A DNA stretch of 11,006 nucleotides. It comes from JBEIJQ01 sp040380145 (GTDB taxonomy: Bacteria; Bacteroidota; Bacteroidia; Chitinophagales; Saprospiraceae). Location: the NCBI GenBank assembly GCA_040380145.1, contig JBEIJQ010000106.1:1-11006 (forward strand). The letters run 5' to 3'. A program made the translations under genes and the position numbers. The notes beneath the pieces were generated by a model, which saw nothing but the letters and a program-made list of their open reading frames with translations, did no database searches and was not told the DNA's origin. Position 1 is the first letter of the stretch, and each line of letters starts with the position of its first letter. Shown here piece after piece: positions 5,996 to 11,006 of this stretch.

Positions 5996-6012
5996 TTTTC
6001 AGTGCCCTTTTT
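5984..6012 (+). terminator. Intrinsic terminator of obgE, overlapping its stop codon
   Basis: AAAGGGCACTGA (5984-5995) pairs with TCAGTGCCCTTT (5999-6010), a 12-bp stem with a 3-base loop, followed by more T. The 5' arm is formed by the last three sense codons and the TGA stop of obgE. Lying between convergent genes, it may also stop the opposite transcript, though its tail on that strand is only TTT. Confidence 0.88.
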
Positions 6013-6030
6013 GCTCGTTCATCGTTTTGG

Positions 6031-6555
6031 TCAGTTGCGCCGGCCCCCTCCGTTGCCGCCCGGTCCTTTGCCGGGACCCCTTCCATCACCGCGTGGACCC
6101 TCTTTGACTCGCTTCAGCACTTCCATTCTGAACTGCTTTTCCACCAGCGACAACCGGGCCACTTTGCGGATGGGCAGCACGCCTTTGAATTTGGGCAGAT
6201 ATTCCCTTTTCAGCGCCACGATCTTTTCTTCGTTCGCCAGTTCTTGGTCCAGCAGTTTTTCCAGCTCGGCGTCCGACAGATTTTCCATGCCTTTTTTCAA
6301 CTGCTTATGGGTGCCGTCGTTTATGGCCTTTATTTTTTCTTGATACTCGTTGAACACCGGCCAAAAAGCCTGTGCTTCCTTTTCGGTCAAATCGAGCTGT
6401 TGGGTGATGAAAGCGGCGCGCAGGGCCTTGATGCGCTCGCCGCGCCGAGGGGCGTCCGGCGGTGGTGGGCCTTGGGCCGATAGGGCAAAAGACAGAGAGA
6501 GCAGGCCTCCTACCAAGAGGGCGGACAAACCGCGGGGCATCGTGATTTTTTTCAT
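6031..6555 (-). CDS. Small Spy/CpxP-like periplasmic protein of an ECF-sigma cassette
   Basis: The ATG at 6555 gives MKKITMPRGLSALLVGGLLSLSFALSAQ, a clear signal peptide ending near residue 28. The 174-residue product has a helical core with 'LDLTEKEAQAFWPVFNEYQEKI' (55-76), the LTxxE...FWPVYNEY style seen in small periplasmic proteins encoded beside ECF sigma factors in Bacteroidota, some annotated as a sensor of the ECF sigma factor. By fold it may be related to Spy/CpxP chaperones. A Gly/Arg-rich tail (about 153-174) ends the protein. It lies 35 bp downstream of the membrane-protein gene on the same strand, so it is probably the third gene of the sigma operon. The longer reading frame upstream (from 6900) is a shadow of that neighbour. 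Confidence 0.78.
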   Translation of the reverse strand: MKKITMPRGLSALLVGGLLSLSFALSAQGPPPPDAPRRGERIKALRAAFITQQLDLTEKEAQAFWPVFNEYQEKIKAINDGTHKQLKKGMENLSDAELEKLLDQELANEEKIVALKREYLPKFKGVLPIRKVARLSLVEKQFRMEVLKRVKEGPRGDGRGPGKGPGGNGGGRRN

Positions 6556-6590
6556 GGGAAAAAGAAAATGAATGGTTGTTGAAAATAAGA

Positions 6591-7106
6591 CTATTCGTCG
6601 TCCAAGGGCACATCGAGCTCTTGGGGATTGTCGTCGAGCCAGCCTTCGAGATCGGCGGGATCCATTCTGTCGAGCTCGGCCAAGACATTGATCCGCTTGA
6701 GTTCGGCCAAGGTCGGCATCGGTCCAACAGTCTGGATTTCGTTGGTATCGGGCGGGGGGACATAACTGCCGGTGGTATGGGCGTAATCGTACAGGTTTTC
6801 TTCCACATAAGCGTCCACCTCCTCGGCCGGCATCTGCCGCAATTGGGCCAACGGGTCGGGTGGGGCGGGAGTTGGTTCCGTGCGGGGCCAAAAAAACCAT
6901 GCGGCGGCTCCGGCCATTGTCGCGGCCAAGGCATAAGGCAGCAGCGCGGTAGCGAGGGCCCTTTTTGTGGGAGCGGTTGCCATGGGGGGAGGGGATGCCA
7001 GGAGGCGGTGCATCATCCGATCGGGAAATTGTTCGAAATAGCCTTCCGGAACATCGGGCGGCAGTTTCTTTTTTTCGCGCAGGGGATCCAAAAAAGAGGG
7101 ATTCAT
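6591..7106 (-). CDS. Single-pass membrane protein, probable anti-sigma factor partner
   Basis: The 171-residue product begins at ATG 7106, only 4 bp after the ECF sigma stop codon. An upstream in-frame ATG (7142) would overlap the sigma gene by about 30 bases and is less likely. The N-terminal region has 'LPPDVPEGYFEQFPDRMMHRL' (15-35), a short motif typical of membrane proteins encoded after ECF sigma genes in Bacteroidota. One transmembrane segment spans about 51-73, followed by a Pro-rich stretch and an acidic C-terminal part (about 80-171). I infer the N-terminus is cytoplasmic and holds the sigma factor, while the acidic part faces the periplasm. It has no HxxxCxxC zinc motif, so it is not a ZAS-type anti-sigma. 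The function rests on position and topology. Confidence 0.75.
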   Translation of the reverse strand: MNPSFLDPLREKKKLPPDVPEGYFEQFPDRMMHRLLASPPPMATAPTKRALATALLPYALAATMAGAAAWFFWPRTEPTPAPPDPLAQLRQMPAEEVDAYVEENLYDYAHTTGSYVPPPDTNEIQTVGPMPTLAELKRINVLAELDRMDPADLEGWLDDNPQELDVPLDDE

Positions 7107-7110
7107 CTGA

Positions 7111-7695
7111 TCAGTGGTTGAGGAGGTTTTCGCCGTGGACACGGACGTATTCTTCGATTTTTTTCACGGCGTGGTGGTAAGAGGCTTTGAGCGCGCCCTC
7201 CGAGGTGTCCAAGACCTTGGACATTTCCCCGTAGGGCATTTCTTCGAAATATCGGAGGTCGAACACGATCCGCTGTTTGTGCGGCAGTTCGGCCACCGCT
7301 TGGTCGAGCAGATCGCGGAGTTCTTGGCCGCAGGGCATCGCCGGATCGGCGCGGGCCGAAAGGGCAGTCCTTTCCAAATCCCCGAACGGGGCGGTTTGGC
7401 GTCGTTGTTCGCGCTGCAGGAAGTTCAGCGCTTCGTTGGTGGCGATCCGGAAGAGCCATGTGTACAGGCGGGATTCGCCCCTGAACCGGCCGATGCCGTG
7501 GTATGCCTTGACGAAAGTGTTTTGCAGCACATCGTCCGCATCTTCGTGCCGACCGACCAATCGCCGGATGTGTCCGTATAGCCGGACCTGGTACCTTTCC
7601 ACCAAGCGCCGAAACCCTTGCTCGGCCGTTTGCGGCTGCAGCAGCAATTCGAGCAGGTCTCGGTCATCGGCAACGGAAGGGTCTAGGTCCTGCAT
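7111..7695 (-). CDS. ECF-type RNA polymerase sigma factor
   Basis: A 194-residue sigma-70 family protein with only regions 2 and 4. Region 2 (about 28-95) includes 'HEDADDVLQNTFVKAYHGIGRF' (core RNA polymerase binding) and 'SRLYTWLFRIATNEALNFLQ' (-10 recognition). Region 4 (about 127-183) has 'LPHKQRIVFDLRYFEEMPYGEMSKVL' and the helix-turn-helix 'TSEGALKASYHHAVKKI'. ECF factors direct transcription of specific regulons, usually under control of a co-encoded anti-sigma factor. The next gene starts 4 bp after the stop codon and is a membrane protein, which fits. I found no convincing housekeeping promoter in the 186-bp upstream spacer, so autoregulation is possible. The regulon cannot be told from this window. 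Confidence 0.95.
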   Translation of the reverse strand: MQDLDPSVADDRDLLELLLQPQTAEQGFRRLVERYQVRLYGHIRRLVGRHEDADDVLQNTFVKAYHGIGRFRGESRLYTWLFRIATNEALNFLQREQRRQTAPFGDLERTALSARADPAMPCGQELRDLLDQAVAELPHKQRIVFDLRYFEEMPYGEMSKVLDTSEGALKASYHHAVKKIEEYVRVHGENLLNH

Positions 7696-7787
7696 TTCGT
7701 TCGGAGAGAGTAGATCTGTTTTTTTGACCGTCCGTTCCGCGCTTGGTTTAACCGTTTTTTCCTGAAAATCCTTTTTTTCCGGCCCTT

Positions 7788-7843
7788 ATAATTTTTTTAG
7801 AAAAAATTATTGGTTATCAGTTTTTTATAAAAAAATGACTGAT
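7788..7843 (-). terminator. AT-rich hairpins downstream of the DUF885 gene, possible terminator
   Basis: Two inverted repeats lie in the spacer after the DUF885 gene. One pairs 7788-7797 with 7801-7810 (all A/T, 3-base loop). The other pairs ATCAG (7816-7820) with CTGAT (7839-7843) around an inner T6/A6 stem with a small bulge. On the minus strand the second is followed by a T-rich run. They could terminate the DUF885 transcript before the sigma operon. The stems contain few G-C pairs, so support is moderate. Confidence 0.4.
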
Positions 7844-7881
7844 CGATTAGGGGAGCAAAAACCAAGCAGGTTTTCCGCGGA

Positions 7882-9750
7882 TCACTCGTTGACCAGTTCT
7901 TCCAGCACATCCAAGGGCAAGGGGCCGTTGGTCAGGACCACTTCGTGGAATTTCTGGAGGTCGAAGCGGTCGCCGAGGCGTTCGCGGGCGGCTTGGCGGA
8001 GTTCGAGGATCCGTATCATGCCGATTTTGTAGGCAGTGGCCTGTCCGGGCATCACGATGTGGCGGTTGACCATTTTGGTGGAGGCGGCTTCGGTTTCCGG
8101 AGAATTGTCGAGGTAATACCGGACGGCTTCTTCGCGCGTCCATTTTTTGCCGTGGATGCCCGTGTCCACCACGAGGCGGCAGGCCCGGTAGAGTTCTTGG
8201 GCCAATCGCCCGAAGTCGGACAACGGATCGGTGTAGAAGCCCATTTCCTTGCCGAGCAGTTCGGCGTACAGTCCCCAACCTTCGGAGTAAGCGATGTAAT
8301 CGCTGTAGAAGCGCCGGAATTTGGGCAGTTTGCTCATTTCTTGGGCGATGGCCACCTGCATGTGGTGGCCGGGGATGGCCTCGTGGTAGGCGAGAGCCTC
8401 CATGGAATACTTGGGCACCACGCGCATGTCGAAGGTATTTACATAGTACACGCCCGGGCGGGTGAGGTCGGCGGAGGGGCCTTCGTAAAAGGCCTTTCCT
8501 GCAGCTTGGTTGCGGTAGGGTTCGACGGAGCGGACCTCCAGCGGCGACCGCGGTTGGGTGATGAAGTATTGGTCGAGCACCGGGCGCACGCGGTCCACGA
8601 TCACTCGGGTATCGTCGAGGTAGCGCTTCACGCCGGCCGGGGTGTTGGGATAAAAGTATTCCGGTCCGCCTTGGCGTATCTTGGCGAAAAATTCCGGCAG
8701 CGTGCCCTTGAAACCCATTTTGGGCAACAGCGTCTTCATTTCCTCTTGGATGCGCAGCACTTCGGTCTTGCCGATTTCGTGTATCTCTTCGGCACCGAGG
8801 TTGGTGGTGGTGATCAGCTGCAATTGGAGGGAGTAAAAGTCCTCGCCCTCGGGGAAACGCCAGACTCCGACATCGGTGGGAGCCCTTTTTTCTTGGTCGT
8901 TCAGAAAATCCAACAGGCTTTGATAGGCTTGGCGAACCTCGTTTTTGACCGCAGAGGCGGCCTCGGCCAACAGGTCGCCGGCCTTTGCCCGTTCGGCGGC
9001 GGGCAGGGCGTTGTACTTTTTTTCGAAATCCCGGTAAAGGGGGTGCGTGCCGCCTTCCTCCCGGCGCTTGGCGGCGGAAATTTCCTGCATCGGATAACCC
9101 GAAAGCAGGTTTTTGCAGGTTTCGACCACCAGCGGGAAAATCGCTTTGGGCAGCACGATGCCCTCCGATTCGCGTATCCGGAGCTGTTCGACCACTTGTT
9201 CGAACCGGCCTGGGAGTGCCCGCAGGCGAGCGAGATAAGCCCGCGCGTCCGCGATATTTTCCACCTTGTGGAGATTGACGAGAAAACTGATCGTTTCGGA
9301 TTGCACGCCGTACATCTGATTGACCGGGTAGCCATAGTGCCGGAAACGGTATTGGGCGATCTCGTTTTCGCGGTCTTTCTTGAACAGCGTATAGCTCAAT
9401 TTGGCCTGTTTGTCGAGGGCATCGAATGCCACAGAGTCTTGCAGTTCCCGCAAAAGGGCTTCCGAAAGCCGGAGCTTGTTTTCGAGGCCCGTGTCCGACA
9501 GGTCGTCCCAGCGGTCGTTGTTGCGCTTGTCGCCGATGCGCGCGCACAGTTCCGGGCTGTTGTCCAACAGGCGCTCGAAGGCCCGATCGAAGAAAGCGTT
9601 GGCGCGCTCGGTAGCCTTGGCGATTTCTTCGGGCGTGTATGTCTTGGGCGCCTTTGGCACATCGGAGGTAGGGGAGTTGCAGGCCGACAGTTGCAGAAGA
9701 ACTGCAGCGGCAAAAAGAAGGGGGGCTATGCGGGAGAAAAAACGGATCAT
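7882..9750 (-). CDS. DUF885-family lipoprotein, putative zinc metallopeptidase
   Basis: The start at 9750 gives MIRFFSRIAPLLFAAAVLLQLSAC, a lipoprotein signal with lipobox L-S-A-C and predicted lipidated Cys24. An ATG 15 bp upstream would only add five residues before it. The 622-residue protein has the landmarks of DUF885 (PF05960). These are HEAIPGHH at 456-463, SEGWGLY at 489-495, 'DTGIHGKKWT' (529-538), 'PGQATAYKIG' (568-577), and a C-terminal 'LGDRFDLQKFHEVVLTNGPLPLDVLE'. The His-Glu motif and the downstream Glu490 suggest a gluzincin-like metal site; activity is inferred from the family, not shown. The protein should sit on a membrane facing the periplasm, perhaps degrading peptides. 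It is transcribed away from the restriction gene. Confidence 0.92.
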   Translation of the reverse strand: MIRFFSRIAPLLFAAAVLLQLSACNSPTSDVPKAPKTYTPEEIAKATERANAFFDRAFERLLDNSPELCARIGDKRNNDRWDDLSDTGLENKLRLSEALLRELQDSVAFDALDKQAKLSYTLFKKDRENEIAQYRFRHYGYPVNQMYGVQSETISFLVNLHKVENIADARAYLARLRALPGRFEQVVEQLRIRESEGIVLPKAIFPLVVETCKNLLSGYPMQEISAAKRREEGGTHPLYRDFEKKYNALPAAERAKAGDLLAEAASAVKNEVRQAYQSLLDFLNDQEKRAPTDVGVWRFPEGEDFYSLQLQLITTTNLGAEEIHEIGKTEVLRIQEEMKTLLPKMGFKGTLPEFFAKIRQGGPEYFYPNTPAGVKRYLDDTRVIVDRVRPVLDQYFITQPRSPLEVRSVEPYRNQAAGKAFYEGPSADLTRPGVYYVNTFDMRVVPKYSMEALAYHEAIPGHHMQVAIAQEMSKLPKFRRFYSDYIAYSEGWGLYAELLGKEMGFYTDPLSDFGRLAQELYRACRLVVDTGIHGKKWTREEAVRYYLDNSPETEAASTKMVNRHIVMPGQATAYKIGMIRILELRQAARERLGDRFDLQKFHEVVLTNGPLPLDVLEELVNE

Positions 9751-9775
9751 GGGGCCATCGGGCATTTGTGCGACA

Positions 9776-9783
9776 CGAAGATA
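9776..9783 (-). promoter_or_regulatory. Candidate -7 element for the DUF885 gene
   Basis: On the minus strand this reads TATCTTCG, one mismatch from the Bacteroidota -7 consensus TAnnTTTG. It is placed so that transcription would start about 20 bases before the ATG at 9750. There is no clear TTTG at 19 bp upstream, so the call is tentative. Confidence 0.35.
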
Positions 9784-9983
9784 AGTCCGGAAAGGGCAAT
9801 CGGGGCTTTCCGAGGAACCAAAAATCCGAACGGGGGAAGTCGTTTTCGGTGGAAAACTGTGGGCCCATCTGTCGAAACATTGTTTCCCCGCTGATCGTTG
9901 AAATGTTCCGTTTCATGAACTGCCGGCGGTTGTTGAGTAAGGGGTGGGGGTGAGAGAACGACAATCCCTTTTTTCAAGTTTTT

Positions 9984-10012
9984 TTTGCCAAAAAAGGTAA
10001 AAAATAGTTTTT
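9984..10012 (+). promoter_or_regulatory. Candidate promoter of the MmeI-like gene
   Basis: TTTG at 9984-9987 is followed 17 bp later by TAGTTTTT at 10005-10012. This resembles TTTG / TAnnTTTG, but with a shorter spacing and a last-base mismatch. It sits in the most AT-rich part of the spacer, about 50 bp before the start codon. Support is weak. Confidence 0.25.
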
Positions 10013-10063
10013 TTAACAAAATTTCACCAAAAAGCGCATATTAACACCCTTAATTATACCCTT

Positions 10064-11006
10064 ATGACCCTAAGTTGGAACGAAATAAAAGACCGTGCCC
10101 TGCGATTTTCGAAAGAATGGGCGGGTACTTCGAACGAGGAGGCGGATGCAAAGCCTTTTCTGGTGGAGTTTTTCAATGTGTTCGGTATCAGCAACAAAAG
10201 GGTTTCTACTTTTGAGCACCGCGTAAAAAAACTGGACGCCAAAGACGGTTATATCGATCTGCTCTGGAAAGGGACCATTCTGATCGAAATGAAGAGCCGG
10301 GGCAAAAGCCTCGATCGTGCGTACGAACAGGCCCACGCCTACCTGCATGGGTTGAAAGAGTACGAATTGCCCAAATTTATCCTCGTTTCAGATTTTGAGC
10401 AGTTCCGCTTGTACGATCTGGAAGAAAACAAGTCCATCGAATTTCGGCTGGACGAACTGGCCAACAATGTCCAGCACTCCGGTTATCTGTTGGGCTATCA
10501 AAAGAAAGTGTACCAAGAGCAGGATCCCGCCAATGTCAAGGCCGCTGAGCTCATGGGCAAGCTCCACGACCGGCTCGAAGAAATCGGCTACACCGGCCAC
10601 CCGTTGGAAGTGTACCTGGTCCGGCTACTGTTCTGCTTGTTCGCCGAGGATACCAGTATTTTCAACAAGCAGCAGTTCCAAGAATACATCGAACAGCGCA
10701 CCCATGTGGACGGCAGTGACCTTGCCCCCAAATTGCAGGAGCTCTTCCAGGTATTGAACACCCCACAAGAGAAACGCTACCGGAACCTCGACGAACATTT
10801 GGCCGAATTTCCTTGCGTAAACGGAAAACTCTTCGAGGAAATCCTTCCGACGGCCAGTTTTGACGGCAAGATGCGGCAAGCGCTGCTCAACTGCTGTTAC
10901 ATAGATTGGAGCAAAATATCGCCCGCCATTTTCGGCTCCATGTTCCAAAGCGTGATGAATCCGCTCGAACGCCGAAACCTCGGGGCGCACTACACCAGCG
11001 AGGCCA
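10064..11006 (+). CDS. MmeI-like (Type IIL/IIG) restriction-modification enzyme, N-terminal part
   Basis: The reading frame runs off the window end after 314 residues; full-length relatives are roughly 900 residues or more. It begins 'MTLSWNEIKDRALRFSKEWA', the usual start of MmeI-family proteins. The N-terminal nuclease domain (about 1-155) has the PD-(D/E)xK variant D65-X9-E75-x-K77 within 'YIDLLWKGTILIEMKSRGK', the same spacing as in MmeI. Then 'LPKFILVSDFEQFRLYDLE' closes the domain. A helical linker follows (about 160-295). The visible end 'ERRNLGAHYTSEA' is the conserved entry to the methyltransferase domain. SAM-binding and NPPY motifs and the target-recognition domain must lie downstream. 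Such enzymes cut and methylate with one polypeptide and defend against phage. No stop or frameshift is seen. Confidence 0.92.
   Translation, partial: MTLSWNEIKDRALRFSKEWAGTSNEEADAKPFLVEFFNVFGISNKRVSTFEHRVKKLDAKDGYIDLLWKGTILIEMKSRGKSLDRAYEQAHAYLHGLKEYELPKFILVSDFEQFRLYDLEENKSIEFRLDELANNVQHSGYLLGYQKKVYQEQDPANVKAAELMGKLHDRLEEIGYTGHPLEVYLVRLLFCLFAEDTSIFNKQQFQEYIEQRTHVDGSDLAPKLQELFQVLNTPQEKRYRNLDEHLAEFPCVNGKLFEEILPTASFDGKMRQALLNCCYIDWSKISPAIFGSMFQSVMNPLERRNLGAHYTSEA

Larger units (their letters stand above)
9751..10063. other. Divergent intergenic region between the DUF885 gene and the MmeI-like gene
   Basis: No gene is supported in these 313 bp. The left two-thirds have average composition; from about 9965 the sequence becomes strongly AT-rich. 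It contains a perfect dyad GAAACA-T-TGTTTC (9874-9886) and a looser GAAA-n7-TTTC (9900-9914). It also contains an inverted repeat CCTTTTTT (9967-9974) / AAAAAAGG (9990-9997) and a T/A hairpin at 9998-10015. Both flanking genes are transcribed outward, so two promoters should lie here. Confidence 0.7.

Noticed and set aside
6556..6900. Longer N-terminus for the Spy-like protein
   Set aside because: The extra 115 residues overlap the membrane-protein gene in another frame, and the internal ATG at 6555 begins a perfect signal peptide.
7749..7757. GGTT-T-AACC dyad upstream of the sigma gene as an operator
   Set aside because: It is only 4 bp per arm and such short dyads are expected by chance; there is no second copy nearby.
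7945..9894. A 649-codon open frame on the + strand opposite the DUF885 gene
   Set aside because: It is the antisense of a clearly conserved gene in high-GC DNA. Its translation shows no domain and is full of Gly, Phe and His, as expected from a mirrored frame.
9747..10019. A 90-codon minus-strand frame in the divergent spacer
   Set aside because: It has no homologous features, and most of it runs through poly-T/A runs and promoter-like sequence; it would overlap the DUF885 start.

Overview
The window comes from the chromosome of a member of the Bacteroidota. The evidence is: no start codon that I checked has a Shine-Dalgarno sequence; one promoter fits the Bacteroides-type TTTG / TAnnTTTG consensus exactly; and the ECF-sigma cassette has the 'VPEGYFE' membrane protein and 'FWPVFNEY' periplasmic protein often seen in this phylum. 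The moderately high GC and protein style suggest Saprospiria or Chitinophagia, but this is a guess, not a placement.

Region 1 (1-4000, + strand) is the distal S10 operon fused to the proximal spc operon: rplV (3' end only), rpsC, rplP, rpmC, rpsQ, rplN, rplX, rplE and rpsN. The order is canonical, but the operon stops after rpsN at a very strong intrinsic terminator; rpsH, rplF and the rest of spc do not follow. Two proteins have unusual tails: an Arg/Gly-rich end on uS3 and a strongly basic extension on uL29. A 165-bp spacer between rpsC and rplP is far longer than the other gaps in the operon.

Region 2 (4001-6013, + strand) starts with a consensus promoter, then two small exported proteins with similar helical, single-Cys cores (a lipoprotein and an anchored Pro/Gly repeat protein), a terminator, and obgE read from a GTG start. 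The obgE stop codon lies inside its own terminator hairpin.

Region 3 (6031-7695, - strand) is a three-gene cassette: an ECF sigma factor, a single-pass membrane protein (likely anti-sigma), and a small Spy-like periplasmic protein. It is probably an envelope-sensing regulatory unit.

Region 4 (7696-9750, - strand) is a DUF885-family lipoprotein, a putative zinc metallopeptidase, preceded by a 313-bp divergent spacer (9751-10063). The right part of that spacer is very AT-rich and contains inverted repeats.

Region 5 (10064-11006, + strand) is the N-terminal third or so of an MmeI-like (Type IIL/IIG) restriction-modification enzyme. The nuclease motif D-X9-E-x-K is intact. The methyltransferase and target-recognition parts lie beyond the window. 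This is the only clear defence gene seen and may mark the edge of an accessory region.

I see no tRNA, rRNA, CRISPR array, insertion sequence or complete mobile element.
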